The translations under genes were made by a program, and so were the position numbers. Under the pieces are notes generated by a model. That model was given only the letters and a program-made list of their open reading frames with translations. It had not been told where the DNA came from and did no database searches. DNA of 64,000 nucleotides from positions 32,655 to 96,654 of the forward strand of contig JAPTWR010000001.1 of the NCBI GenBank assembly GCA_028065135.1, in the 5' to 3' direction. Of this stretch, positions 36,981-46,878 are shown piece by piece. The DNA is from Acidithiobacillus sp. GTDB taxonomy: Bacteria > Pseudomonadota > Gammaproteobacteria > Acidithiobacillales > Acidithiobacillaceae. Each line of letters begins with the position of its first letter. Within the stretch, counting starts at the first letter, position 1.

Positions 36981-37185
36981 GAATGGATACGTCCTTATAT
37001 TTTGGTGAGGTGTAATGACGAATGACGATATGCTGAGATTCTAAACCTGTGCCCATAGTAAAAGCCAGACGACCACCATCCATTAAAGTCGCCCTGAATC
37101 ACTAGGGACCCCATACCCAGACATTGGTTCCCATCAGAAAACATGCCACCAGAGCATGCTTGCCGACTACCATGCGCAGATGAAT

Positions 37186-37806
37186 TCATAGCTTACCTCC
37201 GATGCGCAAGAGTCCGACCACAATACCCTCGATCCTCAGGTTGTCACGCTGCAAATCTACCGAAATGGGCAAAAATTCGGGGTTTTCCGGCAGCAGCCAG
37301 ACCTGATCACCATCCCGCTTCCAGCGTTTGACCGTCACCTCACCATTGACCCGCGCGACCACCATCTGGCCATCCTGAAGCGTAAGTGCCGCCTCGTGAC
37401 GAACGGCGAGAATATCGCCATCGAGAACACCCGCGTCACGCATACTCATCCCCTGCACCCGCAACAGATAATCAGCCCCTGGCGAAAAAAGCCGGGGGTC
37501 GACGGGCAACGCCCCCTCCCGGAACTCTTCAGCCAGCATGGGTTGTCCGGCCGCCACTCGCCCGATCAATGGTAAGCCGATCTCCTCTTCCGCGCTCGCA
37601 CAGAGGCGGATACCCCTGGCGGTACCACCCTGCAGCAAAATATAGCCCTTGCGCGCCAGCACCCGCAGATGACTCTCGGCGGCATTGGGCGAACGGAAGG
37701 CAAAAGCGCGCATCAACTCAGCACGGGTGGGCGGCAGATTGTCTTCTGCCATGCGGGCACGAATCCAGGCGAGAATCTCGGCCTGTCGGAGGGTGAGTTC
37801 GTCCAT
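37186..37806 (-). CDS. lexA: LexA repressor
   Basis: A 206-residue SOS repressor/autoprotease. N-terminal winged HTH (LTLRQAEILAWIRARM, SPNAAESHLRVLARKGYI), self-cleavage site Ala86-Gly87 in VAAGQP, and catalytic Ser121 (GMSMRD) and Lys160 (EVTVKRWK) of the S24 peptidase fold. The ATG at 37804-37806 has CAGGAGA six bases upstream. An SOS-box-like site lies 44 bases upstream of the start. recA is not in the window. It is divergent from the DUF2147 gene. Confidence 0.95.
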   Translation of the reverse strand: MDELTLRQAEILAWIRARMAEDNLPPTRAELMRAFAFRSPNAAESHLRVLARKGYILLQGGTARGIRLCASAEEEIGLPLIGRVAAGQPMLAEEFREGALPVDPRLFSPGADYLLRVQGMSMRDAGVLDGDILAVRHEAALTLQDGQMVVARVNGEVTVKRWKRDGDQVWLLPENPEFLPISVDLQRDNLRIEGIVVGLLRIGGKL

Positions 37807-37849
37807 GCAGCATCTCCTGAGGACCGGCGAATAGTAAACCATATAACGG

Positions 37850-37865
37850 CTATATTTTTATACAG
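37850..37865 (-). promoter_or_regulatory. Putative LexA (SOS) box of lexA
   Basis: On the minus strand the sequence is CTGTATAAAAATATAG, matching the proteobacterial CTGT-N8-ACAG site except that the right half is ATAG. Its A/T-rich centre and position just upstream of lexA fit autoregulation. Confidence 0.55.
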
Positions 37866-37959
37866 TTTCGCTACGGAATGCAAGTAGGGTGATTCAGGAC
37901 CGTGCCCCCCCTCAGTTTTGTCTGCGGCTTGGCCGTTAAGCGCGTTCATAGCCATCCGC

Positions 37960-37982
37960 AAAAAGTGGACTGTCCACGTTTT
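37960..37982. repeat. Near-perfect 23-bp palindrome in the lexA-DUF2147 gap
   Basis: AAAAAGTGGACTGTCCACGTTTT is symmetrical about a central T with a single mismatched pair. It sits between divergent genes. It could be an operator for an unknown dimeric regulator or a weak bidirectional terminator; the stem is short if read as RNA. The rest of the 324-base gap (37807-38130) holds the SOS-box-like site and a TATAAT at 38016. Confidence 0.45.
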
Positions 37983-38015
37983 ATGAATCGGACAGAACTT
38001 ATAAATAGCACAGAG

Positions 38016-38021
38016 TATAAT
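38016..38021 (+). promoter_or_regulatory. Candidate -10 box upstream of the DUF2147 gene
   Basis: A perfect TATAAT lies about 110 bases before the DUF2147 start. No good -35 is present at 16-18 bases, so activator dependence or chance are both possible. A TTGACA at 38056-38061 is also present without a clear -10. Confidence 0.3.
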
Positions 38022-38130
38022 GAATAAGTTATATCTCTCCATCCAATCCGTTTGCTTGACAGCCCCCACTTTGTTAAAATTTTGCAACAACCATGTGCAG
38101 CGGAATATATAAGGCTGAAAGATTGACAAA

Positions 38131-38571
38131 ATGAAATCTCTTTTAACTGCTTACTACATCATCGGACTATTTCTGGGGAGCACCAGCATCGCTTTCGCAA
38201 GCACGCACGGTCGGGGTATTGTTGGCCTGTGGCGAACCGCGGGTGGCAACGCTTATATCCGTATTTATGAGAAAAATGGTGCGCTATTCGGGCAAAGCGT
38301 CGGGCACTTGCAAGACACTGTGCAGCAGGCCCGCGCCAAGGGCCAGCCGCAAATTCTGGCCGACTTCGTACCAAAGCGTCCGGGGGAATGGTCACATGGT
38401 CGCATTTACGATCCGAACAGCAACACTTATTTTCATGGCACGCTGACGGCCCTAGATCCCCATGAACTTAAGGTATACGGCTATATCGGCTTTTCATGGC
38501 TCGGTGGTAACACTATCTGGACCCGGGTTTCGACCAAGTTGAATCATCAACATGGAGATTCGCACTTATAG
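38131..38571 (+). CDS. Exported DUF2147-family protein
   Basis: A 146-residue secreted protein. The signal peptide (MKSLLTAYYIIGLFLGSTSIAFA) is followed by a small beta-rich domain with GLWRTAGGNAYIRIYEKNG, GRIYDPNSNTYF and LKVYGYIGFSWLGGNTIWTR, which match the DUF2147 pattern of GxW...G, (I/V)YDP.sg.ty and L.v.GYIG...WtR. The family lies in the envelope; molecular function is unknown. Its ribosome-binding site is weak. The gene is flanked by the lexA gap and a convergent ppiD-like gene. Confidence 0.85.
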   Translation: MKSLLTAYYIIGLFLGSTSIAFASTHGRGIVGLWRTAGGNAYIRIYEKNGALFGQSVGHLQDTVQQARAKGQPQILADFVPKRPGEWSHGRIYDPNSNTYFHGTLTALDPHELKVYGYIGFSWLGGNTIWTRVSTKLNHQHGDSHL

Positions 38572-38593
38572 CAAATTTCCAGGCGGTCATTGA

Positions 38594-40162
38594 TCAGTGA
38601 GCGATCTGGGCCAACTGCGCGTCATTGATTTCCACTTTAGCATGCTCCCGCAAGTCCTTCAGATAAGCTATCGACAGTAAACGACTTCTTTGTTCCTCCA
38701 GAGACGTGCGAATTTGCGCCGCCACTTTGGGGTTTATCGCCGCTGCCGAGGGGGCAGTCACATGGGTGATCGCAAGAATCTGGTAGCCTGACGGCGTCTT
38801 CACCATATCCATAGAAGGGATTCCGTCCACTGGTGCGGGTGTTGTGAAAGCAGCCGCTAGCGCTGCATTATCCAGCCCCTGTCCATTACGCCGGGTTATA
38901 TCGAGATAAGTGTGCAGCGGATGGGCACCGCCATCTGTCAGCACATTCATGTCTTTTGCTTGCCGCGCTGCCGCCAATAGCGCTTGCGCCTTGTTTTTAG
39001 CAAGCTTTTTCGCCTTCGCAGAGCTTAGCTTCGCAGTAATGCTTCTCACAACAGCGCTCAAGGGTTGCGTGCTACCCGGCGTATAATGGAGCAAATGCAC
39101 AGCCAGTAAATCACCATTCGCCAATCTGAGCGCTGTGCTATTTTTACCGGCAAGCACAGCCTTACTGAAGGCAAGGTCGAGTGCTCTGGCGTCCGCAAAA
39201 GGCCCCTGAGCGAGCACCCTTCCAGCCGTGAGCATACCACTCTCTTGAATCTTCAGATTATAGGCCTTGGCAACCGCAGCCAAACCGTCAGGGCTACTAA
39301 ACAGGAGATCCTTAAAATTTTCCACTTGAGCCTGGAAGGCGTTTTCCGCCTGGCTATTAAAAGATGCCGCACTCTGCTCGGCCGCCACCGCGGAAACATT
39401 GCTGGCGGGGTTCGTCGGCGACAATCGCTTGCCGACAAAATCTTTAGGCCCCAGCACGACATATTGTACTTGCAACTGCGCGGGTAACTGGAACTGATCG
39501 ACGTTGGCATGATAGTAAGCGGCCACCTCGGCACTGGTTGGCTTGGCTGCCGCCGCGAAGTCAGCGTCCCGGATATCTACCGCACTAACATCGCGGTACT
39601 CCTGAGACCAGGCCCAAACCCTGGTTGCCTCAGCATTCGAGGCCGTAGCAATGGCCTGGGGGATAACTTGCAACTGCTCCATACGCATACTCGCGCGCAG
39701 CATGCCTTCAAACTGTGCTGGTGTCATTCCGTTAGCCGCCAGCAATTTCTGATAATGACTTTTAGAAAAGACACCCTTTTCTTGAAAGGCCGGAATGGAT
39801 TCAATTTTTTTCGCCAACGCGGTATCGGGCACCCGCAACCCCAGGCGCCGCGCCTCCGCACCTAAAAGCATATTGTTGATCAAACCATCAAGCACATCCA
39901 ACCCAAAGCTTTTATCCTCCACCATCTTCGCTGCGGTTGCTGCACCAAAAACATGATTATAACGTGCCTGAACATCCTTCATACGTTTCTGAAATACGGT
40001 ATCGCTGATCTTCTGGCCGTCCACCGTCGCTACGGTCGATGAACTTGAGTTCCCCGAGAATAAATAACCGCTTACGCCCCAGAGCACGAAAGATAATGCG
40101 ATTAAGATCATGAGTATTTTGGCTACCCAAGACTGACCGAAATTCCGAAATGTATCCATCAT
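38594..40162 (-). CDS. ppiD: PpiD/SurA_N-like periplasmic chaperone lacking parvulin domain
   Basis: A 522-residue protein: N-terminal cytoplasmic tip and single TM (MMDTFRNFGQSWVAKILMIL, IALSFVLWGVSGYLF), then SurA_N-like helical chaperone domain (DGQKISDTVFQKRMKDVQ). PpiD is anchored in the inner membrane and helps newly exported proteins, near SecYEG. E. coli PpiD is 623 residues; here about 100 residues are missing where the parvulin domain with its GGDMG motif should be, and I see no such motif. The C-terminal region (LSAVVRSITAKL, LREHAKVEIND) is kept. Tandem ATGs at 40162 and 40159 are possible starts. Confidence 0.82.
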   Translation of the reverse strand: MMDTFRNFGQSWVAKILMILIALSFVLWGVSGYLFSGNSSSSTVATVDGQKISDTVFQKRMKDVQARYNHVFGAATAAKMVEDKSFGLDVLDGLINNMLLGAEARRLGLRVPDTALAKKIESIPAFQEKGVFSKSHYQKLLAANGMTPAQFEGMLRASMRMEQLQVIPQAIATASNAEATRVWAWSQEYRDVSAVDIRDADFAAAAKPTSAEVAAYYHANVDQFQLPAQLQVQYVVLGPKDFVGKRLSPTNPASNVSAVAAEQSAASFNSQAENAFQAQVENFKDLLFSSPDGLAAVAKAYNLKIQESGMLTAGRVLAQGPFADARALDLAFSKAVLAGKNSTALRLANGDLLAVHLLHYTPGSTQPLSAVVRSITAKLSSAKAKKLAKNKAQALLAAARQAKDMNVLTDGGAHPLHTYLDITRRNGQGLDNAALAAAFTTPAPVDGIPSMDMVKTPSGYQILAITHVTAPSAAAINPKVAAQIRTSLEEQRSRLLSIAYLKDLREHAKVEINDAQLAQIAH

Positions 40163-40291
40163 AAGCACATCTCCACAAAGCTATAGTACCAAGGTAAAGC
40201 TGCCTGTATTTAGCGCTCCACCATCAAGAAACTTCTCTAAAACCCATAAATGGCCACCCCAGTGTCGCACGTCAATACAAAAAACAGACAC

Positions 40292-40320
40292 AAAAAAAGG
40301 CGCCCCACAAGGGTCGCCTT
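40292..40320 (-). terminator. Terminator of the tRNA-Asp/tRNA-Val unit
   Basis: On the minus strand, AAGGCG-A-CCC and GGG-G-CGCCTT pair around a TTGT loop with a single A-G mismatch, followed by seven T residues. It lies ten bases beyond the tRNA-Asp 3' end. Confidence 0.85.
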
Positions 40321-40328
40321 ACTCGCAT

Positions 40329-40405
40329 TGGCGGGGCGGACGGGGCTCGAACCCGCGACCTCCGGCGTGACAGGCCGGCATTCTAACCAACTGAACTACC
40401 ACCCC
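40329..40405 (-). tRNA. tRNA-Asp (anticodon GTC)
   Basis: A 77-base tRNA on the minus strand with encoded CCA and G at the discriminator. The anticodon loop is CTGTCAC with GTC. The acceptor stem GGGGTGG pairs with CCGCCCC with one wobble. It is downstream of tRNA-Val in the same orientation, ten bases apart. Confidence 0.96.
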
Positions 40406-40415
40406 AATAAAATTG

Positions 40416-40491
40416 TGGTGGGCGGTGAGGGGCTCGAACCCCCGACATTCGGCGTGTAAAGCCGACGCTCTACCAACTGAGCTAACCGCCC
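40416..40491 (-). tRNA. tRNA-Val (anticodon TAC)
   Basis: A 76-base tRNA on the minus strand with encoded CCA and A discriminator. Anticodon loop TTTACAC gives TAC; acceptor GGGCGGT pairs fully with ACCGCCC. It begins 12 bases after the hupB stop on the same strand, so it is probably read through from the hupB transcript. Confidence 0.96.
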
Positions 40492-40503
40492 AAACCAGAC
40501 GCG

Positions 40504-40776
40504 CTAGTTTACTGCATCACGCAGTGCTTTACCAGCCTTAAATTTAGGCGTGCGACTTGCGGCGATCATGATTTCTGCACCAGTGGCGGGATTACGACCT
40601 TTGCGTGCCTCACGGCTGGAAACAAGGAAGGAACCGAAACCGACCAGAGTCACCTGATTACCAGCCTTCAACGCCTCTGTAATTACCTTGACTGCCGCAT
40701 CCAGCGTATGGCCAGCGGCAGCACGAGTCACGCCGGCTTCTTCTGCAATCTTCTCGATCAACTCCGACTTATTCAT
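40504..40776 (-). CDS. hupB: DNA-binding protein HU (beta-type)
   Basis: A 90-residue nucleoid protein. Typical HU helices ([20 protein letters not shown]), the conserved VTLVGFGSF and the DNA arm [12 protein letters not shown] are complete. It binds and bends DNA as a homodimer or with a partner subunit. An AGGAGAAA site precedes the ATG. Position after lon (tig-clpPX-lon-hupB) is the classical proteobacterial order. Confidence 0.97.
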   Translation of the reverse strand: MNKSELIEKIAEEAGVTRAAAGHTLDAAVKVITEALKAGNQVTLVGFGSFLVSSREARKGRNPATGAEIMIAASRTPKFKAGKALRDAVN

Positions 40777-40842
40777 ATTTCTTTCTCCTGTTATGGACTC
40801 GGTTACTTAGGTATAACTGCGCATCAACTCTATCCAGAAAAC

Positions 40843-40872
40843 GTTATAGCAGGGTAAAAAAAGACTTGTCAA
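40843..40872 (-). promoter_or_regulatory. Promoter of hupB
   Basis: On the minus strand TTGACA (40867-40872) is followed after 18 bases by TATAAC (40843-40848, five of six). It lies about 70 bases upstream of the hupB start. Confidence 0.7.
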
Positions 40873-41021
40873 GAAAGTACATAAAACAGCCGGAACCGCA
40901 ACCCAAGACCGACCTTCGCCAATGAATCATCCTTGTCGAGAATGCACGACATAAATACCGCTCTATTCTATGCCTCTCCAAAGTAACCAAACTTTTTTGA
41001 GGCGGCTTTCACGCCGCATCC

Positions 41022-43457
41022 TTAATGTGCCATTGCCTTGTCCTCAGGAGACTCTTGAACAGCCACTACGCCAACCAACGGTTCCCCATTGTCAGGTGGT
41101 GGCAACGGTGTCGGCGAAGACTCCAGCGCAATGGCTAAAACCTCGTCAATCCACCGAACCGGTTTAATAGTCAACGCATCACGCACATTTTTGGGGATTT
41201 CCTGCAAATCTTTTTCATTCTCTGCCGGGATCAGGACCGTGCTGATACCACCGCGATGCGCTGCCAGCAACTTTTCCTTTAATCCACCGATGGGCAACAC
41301 CTCACCACGCAAGGTAATTTCCCCGGTCATAGCGACCGTGGCATGCACCGGGATATTAGTCAGCGCCGACACCAGGGCGGTGGCCATGCCAATACCGGCA
41401 CTTGGCCCGTCTTTAGGCGTGGCACCTTCCGGCACATGAATATGCACGTCACGGTTTTGGTAAAAGTCTGCAGGAATGCCCAGAGCCCGCGACCGGGCAC
41501 GCACCACGCTCATGGCGGCCTGGATAGACTCCTGCATCACATCACCCAGTTTTCCGGTAATGAGCAGCTTGCCGCGGCCAGGCACGACTACCGCCTCGAT
41601 ACTGAGTAACTCACCACCGACCTCTGTCCAAGCCAAACCGGTGACCTCACCAATACGGTTTTCCTTCTCCGCCTTGCCGAAATCGAAACGACGCACCCCG
41701 AGATATTTCTCCAAATTGCGGTCCGAGACCTGTACCCGCGTACGTTTTTTGTCGAGCAGAAGTTCTTTCACCACCTTACGACAGATACGAGCGAGTTCCC
41801 GCTCCAGATTACGCACACCGGCTTCCCGGGTATAATAGCGAATGATATCCCGGATGACTGCCTGTGAAAGCTGCATCTCCCCATCTAGCAGCCCGGCTTT
41901 TTCTATCTGTTTTGGCAGGAGATACTTGGTGGCGATGTGAGTCTTTTCGTCTTCGGTATATCCGGAGATCCGGATCACCTCCATACGATCCATCAACGCT
42001 GCCGGGATATTGAGCGTGTTCGCCGTCGTGACGAACATCACCTCAGAAAGATTGAAATCCACTTCCAGGTAATGGTCGTTGAAGGTTGCATTCTGCTCGG
42101 GATCCAGCACTTCCAGCAGAGCGGACGCCGGATCACCCCGGAAATCCATCGCCATCTTATCCACTTCATCCAGCAGCATCAGCGGATTGCGCGTACCAAC
42201 CTTGGCTAGGCTCTGGACAATCTTACCTGGCAGAGCACCAATATAGGTACGCCGATGCCCACGAATTTCCGCTTCATCGCGCACGCCACCCAAGGACATC
42301 CGCACGAATTTACGTCCGGTCGCTGCCGCGATAGAGCGCCCCAAACTGGTCTTACCCACGCCGGGTGGGCCTACCAAGCACAAGATCGGACCGCGGCTAT
42401 TGCCGACCCGTTCCTGTACGGCAAGATATTCGAGAATACGTTCCTTGACGTCTTCCAAGCCGTAATGATCGGCGTCGAGAATGGCCTTAGCGCGCTTAAG
42501 GTCCTTGGTGATTTTGCTGCGTTTGCGCCACGGCACCCCCACCAACCAGTCGATATAATTACGTACCACCGTCGCCTCTGCGGACATAGGACTCATCATC
42601 CGCAGCTTTTTCAGCTCGGCATCGGCCTTGGCTCGCACATCTTTAGGCATTCCGGCCTTGTCGATTTTACGCGTCAGATCATCCAGCTCGCCACCGCCCT
42701 CTTCCGACAGATCACCCAACTCTTTCTGAATAGCCTTCATCTGCTCATTCAGATAATACTCGCGCTGACTCTTCTCCATCTGCCGCTTGACGCGGCCGCG
42801 GATGCGTTTTTCCACCTGCAGCAGATCAATTTCAGACTCCATCATGCCCAGCAAATGCTCCAGCCGGGCACGAGTATCTGCCTTCTCCAGAATTTCTTGC
42901 TTTTCTTCGAGTTTGAGGCCGAGATGTGCCGCTACCGTGTCGGCCAGCCGTGCCGGATCATCCATGCTCGCCAAAGTAGACAAAATCTCCGGGGGAATTT
43001 TTTTGTTCAGCTTGACGTAGGACTCAAACTGAGCGCTGACCGAACGCATAAGCGCTTCCAACTCACGATCGTTTGCCGCACCACTGGCAACGATCTGCAC
43101 CTGAGCGCGCAAGAATTCTTCAGCCGGCAGAAAAGAAACAATTTTAGCCCGATCCGTACCTTCGACCAGCACCTTAACCGTACCATCGGGAAGTTTGAGC
43201 AACTGTAGGATCGTAGCCAGCGTGCCGATCCGATAAATGTTTTCCGGCTGAGGATCATCATCCGCGGCATTTTTTTGTGATACCAGCAGAATCTGTTTTT
43301 CACCGGACATCGCCTCTTCCAGGGCGCGAATCGACTTCATCCGCCCCACAAAAAGAGGAATAACCATAAACGGAAATACCACAACATCGCGCAGAGGCAA
43401 CACCGGTACCATCTGGGCTTCATCTTCCACGAGGAGACTTTTATCGATTTGGGTCAC
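41022..43457 (-). CDS. lon: ATP-dependent protease Lon
   Basis: An 811-residue homohexameric AAA+ protease that clears misfolded and regulatory proteins. N-terminal LAN domain ([20 protein letters not shown]), AAA+ module with [15 protein letters not shown] and DEVDKMA, and the C-terminal proteolytic domain with catalytic Ser in [11 protein letters not shown] and the dyad Lys further on. The GTG at 43455-43457 has GGAG seven bases upstream. Gap to clpX is 87 bases. A GC-rich hairpin after the stop (near 40997-41020) lacks a T-run. Confidence 0.97.
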   Translation of the reverse strand: MTQIDKSLLVEDEAQMVPVLPLRDVVVFPFMVIPLFVGRMKSIRALEEAMSGEKQILLVSQKNAADDDPQPENIYRIGTLATILQLLKLPDGTVKVLVEGTDRAKIVSFLPAEEFLRAQVQIVASGAANDRELEALMRSVSAQFESYVKLNKKIPPEILSTLASMDDPARLADTVAAHLGLKLEEKQEILEKADTRARLEHLLGMMESEIDLLQVEKRIRGRVKRQMEKSQREYYLNEQMKAIQKELGDLSEEGGGELDDLTRKIDKAGMPKDVRAKADAELKKLRMMSPMSAEATVVRNYIDWLVGVPWRKRSKITKDLKRAKAILDADHYGLEDVKERILEYLAVQERVGNSRGPILCLVGPPGVGKTSLGRSIAAATGRKFVRMSLGGVRDEAEIRGHRRTYIGALPGKIVQSLAKVGTRNPLMLLDEVDKMAMDFRGDPASALLEVLDPEQNATFNDHYLEVDFNLSEVMFVTTANTLNIPAALMDRMEVIRISGYTEDEKTHIATKYLLPKQIEKAGLLDGEMQLSQAVIRDIIRYYTREAGVRNLERELARICRKVVKELLLDKKRTRVQVSDRNLEKYLGVRRFDFGKAEKENRIGEVTGLAWTEVGGELLSIEAVVVPGRGKLLITGKLGDVMQESIQAAMSVVRARSRALGIPADFYQNRDVHIHVPEGATPKDGPSAGIGMATALVSALTNIPVHATVAMTGEITLRGEVLPIGGLKEKLLAAHRGGISTVLIPAENEKDLQEIPKNVRDALTIKPVRWIDEVLAIALESSPTPLPPPDNGEPLVGVVAVQESPEDKAMAH

Positions 43458-43544
43458 GGTCTACTCCAACAGTAGGTGATTACTACCAATAACGATGCAG
43501 ATGGGGTCGTCAATAGCGCTTTTCAATGACAACCCTGCTCTACT

Positions 43545-44816
43545 TCAGGCCGGATGAGATATATCCACCTTGGCAGCATCATCGTAAACCAGAAGCGGCT
43601 TGGTGCCGCTTTCCACAACGGCGGCATCCACTACCACCTTCTTCACACCACTCATAGATGGTAACTCGTACATTGTATCCAACAGAATCTGTTCAAGAAT
43701 GGAGCGCAAACCACGTGCCCCGGTCTTGCGGGTCAGTGCTTTTTTGGCAATAGCCCGCACAGCCTCAGTGCGGAACTCCAGGGTCACGCCTTCCAGGGCG
43801 AAGAGCTTCTGGTACTGCTTCACCAAAGCATTCTTCGGATCGGTGAGGATGGAAATCAGTGCTTCTTCATCCAGTTCCTCCAGCAGCGCCAGAATAGGTA
43901 AACGCCCGACAAACTCGGGAATCAACCCGTAGCGCACCAGATCCTCAGGCTCCAGATTCTGCATCAGTAATGCGGCGGTCGCTCCTTTATCGCGCAGCTT
44001 AAGTGGCGCATTGAAGCCCATACCCCCCTTTTCCAGACGCGCGGAAACCGATTTTTCCAGCCCCGCAAAGGCCCCACCACAGATGAAGAGGATATGCCGC
44101 GTATCCACTTGCAGGAACTCCTGCTGAGGGTGCTTGCGACCGCCTTGCGGCGGAACAGAGGCCACGGTCCCTTCAATCAGTTTGAGCAATGCCTGCTGCA
44201 CACCTTCACCGGAAACATCGCGGGTGATGGAGGGATTCTCTGACTTGCGCGTGATTTTGTCGATCTCATCAATGTAGACGATGCCGGTCTGCGCCTTTTC
44301 TACATCGTAATCGCATTTCTGCAACAGCTTCTGGATGATGTTTTCGACATCCTCACCCACATAACCCGCTTCCGTGAGCGTCGTGGCATCGGCCATGGCA
44401 AAGGGCACGTTCAGGAGGCGCGCCAGGGTCTGCGCCAGCAGGGTCTTGCCCGAACCGGTGGGGCCGATGAGCAAAATATTACTCTTGTCCAATTCCACCT
44501 CATTGTCCTTGCCACCGTGTTCAAGACGTTTGTAATGATTGTAAACGGCCACGGACAAGACCTTTTTGGCAACGTCCTGCCCAATGACGTAATCATCCAG
44601 CGTCTTGCGGATTTCCATGGGTTTGGGCAATTTGTCCTGACCCTCGCTGTGGTCATCCAGTATCTCGTCCTTGACGATGTCGTTGCACAACTCGATGCAT
44701 TCATCACAGATAAATACCGAAGGACCGGCAATCAGCTTGCGGACTTCATGCTGGCTTTTGCCACAGAATGAACAATAGAGCGTCTTTTCACCGCTTCCCT
44801 CATGCTTCCCAGCCAT
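43545..44816 (-). CDS. clpX: ClpX ATPase subunit of ClpXP
   Basis: A 423-residue unfoldase. An N-terminal zinc-binding domain with two CxxC pairs ([17 protein letters not shown]), then AAA+ Walker [16 protein letters not shown], Walker [10 protein letters not shown], the pore GYVG loop, the R-finger/sensor regions and the IGF-like loop for ClpP docking. It feeds substrates to ClpP encoded just upstream, 18 bases away. Length and motifs are normal. Confidence 0.97.
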   Translation of the reverse strand: MAGKHEGSGEKTLYCSFCGKSQHEVRKLIAGPSVFICDECIELCNDIVKDEILDDHSEGQDKLPKPMEIRKTLDDYVIGQDVAKKVLSVAVYNHYKRLEHGGKDNEVELDKSNILLIGPTGSGKTLLAQTLARLLNVPFAMADATTLTEAGYVGEDVENIIQKLLQKCDYDVEKAQTGIVYIDEIDKITRKSENPSITRDVSGEGVQQALLKLIEGTVASVPPQGGRKHPQQEFLQVDTRHILFICGGAFAGLEKSVSARLEKGGMGFNAPLKLRDKGATAALLMQNLEPEDLVRYGLIPEFVGRLPILALLEELDEEALISILTDPKNALVKQYQKLFALEGVTLEFRTEAVRAIAKKALTRKTGARGLRSILEQILLDTMYELPSMSGVKKVVVDAAVVESGTKPLLVYDDAAKVDISHPA

Positions 44817-44834
44817 AGCTGCTCTCCTGCCTGT

Positions 44835-45479
44835 TCAGGCGGTCTCGTTTTCGCCGCGATGGCTAATCACAGCGTCCACAAGATGGTAGATTTTGGCCTC
44901 TTCGGCCGACATGAAAAAGTCTCTGTCGAGATCCTGCTCAATACGTTCACGGCCCTGCCCGGTATGATGGACCAGAATATCATTGAGCCGTTCACGGATA
45001 CGCAGAATCTCCTTGGTATGGATTTCGATATCGTGCGCCTGCCCTTGGAAACCACCAGAGGGCTGATGCAACATGATTCGCGCGTTAGGCAGCGCATAAC
45101 GCTTGCCTTCGGCACCAGCGGCCAGCAATACCGCGCCCATACTCGCCGCCTGACCGATACAGACGGTGCTGACCTGCGGGCGAACAAACTGCATCGTGTC
45201 ATAAATCGCCATGCCGGCAGTGACAGAACCACCTGGACTGTTGATATACAGCGCGATATCTTTGTCCGGATTTTCCGCTTCCAGAAAAAGCAGCTGTGCG
45301 ACGACCAGGTTGGCCATCATATCTTCCACCTGCCCCACCATGAAAATCACCCGCTCTTTGAGCAGACGGGAGTAGATATCATAGGATCGCTCGCCGCGTC
45401 CGCTCTGCTCGACCACGATGGGCACATACCCCAGGCCCTGTACAGCGGGAGCCAACCGGTCTCCTGTCTGTTTCCACAT
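44835..45479 (-). CDS. clpP: ClpP serine protease subunit
   Basis: A 214-residue tetradecameric serine peptidase. Catalytic triad: Ser in GQAASMGA, His in [11 protein letters not shown], Asp near DRDFFMS. The N-terminal pro-region of about 12 residues is usual. The ATG at 45477-45479 has AGGAG eight bases upstream. It lies between tig and clpX, as in many bacteria, with 39 bases to tig. Confidence 0.97.
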   Translation of the reverse strand: MWKQTGDRLAPAVQGLGYVPIVVEQSGRGERSYDIYSRLLKERVIFMVGQVEDMMANLVVAQLLFLEAENPDKDIALYINSPGGSVTAGMAIYDTMQFVRPQVSTVCIGQAASMGAVLLAAGAEGKRYALPNARIMLHQPSGGFQGQAHDIEIHTKEILRIRERLNDILVHHTGQGRERIEQDLDRDFFMSAEEAKIYHLVDAVISHRGENETA

Positions 45480-45518
45480 AATCCATGCTCCTGTCTATTG
45501 TCCCGCGACGGACATCGG

Positions 45519-46805
45519 TTATTCTGTGTGTACTTCGGCTGCCGGCGCCCGACCGATAAGCTGGTTAAAGCTGACAGACTCGTCAGCCACTTTAACACGC
45601 TCCAGAAGCCATGCCACAACTTTGTCTTCCAGAATTATAGCCTCGGCCTGCTCCATCTGCTCGGGCTTGCTGCGATACCAACTCATGAACTGCTCAGCAT
45701 CCTCATATTGCTCAGACATCTCCCGAATAAGCTGGGTGATTTCGGTCGTGGATGCCCTCAGCTTTTCGCGCCGGACAATTTCCGACAAAACCAGGCCGAG
45801 TACTACACGCCGCTTAGCCAACGCGTCCAGATCATCGCCGCCAGCCACCGCATTGGCGTCTTTTTGCAAACGCTCCAATTCCTGTTCGACCATTTGCTTG
45901 GGCAAATCGGGATGATTGCTCTCCACAATCAGCTCCAGAATCTGCGACTTCACCTGACTCCGGCTTATCCGTTGCGCTTCACGTTCCAGATTTTCCCGTA
46001 CTTCCTGCCGTAATACGGCGACATCCCCGTCCTCGATACCTAGTGCCAAGGCAAAAGCCGCATCCACTTCGGGCAATTGAGGCGCCGCAACTTCCTTGAC
46101 CTGAAGATGGAACTGGGCAGCCTGACCGGCGAATTCCGGAACATGATATTCTGCTGGAAACTGTACCGCGACGATCCGATCTTCTCCCGCAGACATGCCC
46201 AACAATCCCTGCTCAATGTCCCGCAGCAGGCGACCGGAGCCCAGCACCACGGGGTAGTCGGTCACATCGCCGCCCGCCATGGGGACACCATCGATGGTCC
46301 CCTGAAAATCCACGGTGACCCGGTCTTCGTTCTGGGCGGCACGCTCGGCAGGCACATAAAAACGCCGCTGCTGACGCATAATATCTATGGTGGCATCCAC
46401 GTCCGCATCCGTCACTTCAGCCGTCTTGCGGATAACGGTGGCGTCCGGCACCTGCGGATCAAATTCGGGATACACCTCCACCACGGCCGTAAACACGAGG
46501 TCCTCACCGCGCCCGCCTTTCTCGACCTGTACTTCCGGTCTTCCAACCGGACGTAAGGACTCGTCGCGCACTGCCTGAGAATAGCGGTCATTGATAAGAT
46601 GATCGAAGGTCTCCATGAGGGCATCCGAACCATAATGACGTTCGATGAGGGCCATGGGCGCCTTACCAGGCCGGAATCCGGGGAGACGCGCAGAACGCGC
46701 CTTATTACGCAGACGCTGGGATACCCCACTCTCCACCTCACTGGCTGGAATAGTCACACGGATGTGTCTTTCCAAAGGCGCGGCCTCTGGCGTCAAGATT
46801 TTCAT
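45519..46805 (-). CDS. tig: Trigger factor
   Basis: A 428-residue ribosome-bound chaperone with peptidyl-prolyl isomerase. N-terminal ribosome-binding domain with the GFRPGKAP signature, a central FKBP domain (about 155-240, VTVDFQGTIDGVPM, FPAEY) and a long helical C-terminal chaperone domain. The first in-frame ATG (46826) is seven codons earlier, but AAGGAT is properly spaced for the ATG at 46805, giving MKILTPEAAPLERHI. It opens the tig-clpP-clpX-lon series. Confidence 0.95.
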   Translation of the reverse strand: MKILTPEAAPLERHIRVTIPASEVESGVSQRLRNKARSARLPGFRPGKAPMALIERHYGSDALMETFDHLINDRYSQAVRDESLRPVGRPEVQVEKGGRGEDLVFTAVVEVYPEFDPQVPDATVIRKTAEVTDADVDATIDIMRQQRRFYVPAERAAQNEDRVTVDFQGTIDGVPMAGGDVTDYPVVLGSGRLLRDIEQGLLGMSAGEDRIVAVQFPAEYHVPEFAGQAAQFHLQVKEVAAPQLPEVDAAFALALGIEDGDVAVLRQEVRENLEREAQRISRSQVKSQILELIVESNHPDLPKQMVEQELERLQKDANAVAGGDDLDALAKRRVVLGLVLSEIVRREKLRASTTEITQLIREMSEQYEDAEQFMSWYRSKPEQMEQAEAIILEDKVVAWLLERVKVADESVSFNQLIGRAPAAEVHTE

Positions 46806-46878
46806 GAACTGATCCTTCTTTTGCATTTTGTCTAAGCCTAAACGTTAATGATAAACACAAGCCACCTACCCCTCAAGG

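Noticed and set aside
37713..38129. 138-residue minus-strand open frame in the lexA-DUF2147 gap
   Set aside because: It overlaps the lexA start and promoter sites, has no ribosome-binding site and resembles no family.
40250..40459. Short open frame with a TGLEPATSG-like peptide
   Set aside because: This is the well-known artefact of translating the antisense of tRNA genes, here tRNA-Asp and tRNA-Val.
40990..41020. Hairpin GCGGC...GCCGC after lon as a terminator
   Set aside because: It has a stem but no T-run in either direction, so I do not list it as a terminator.
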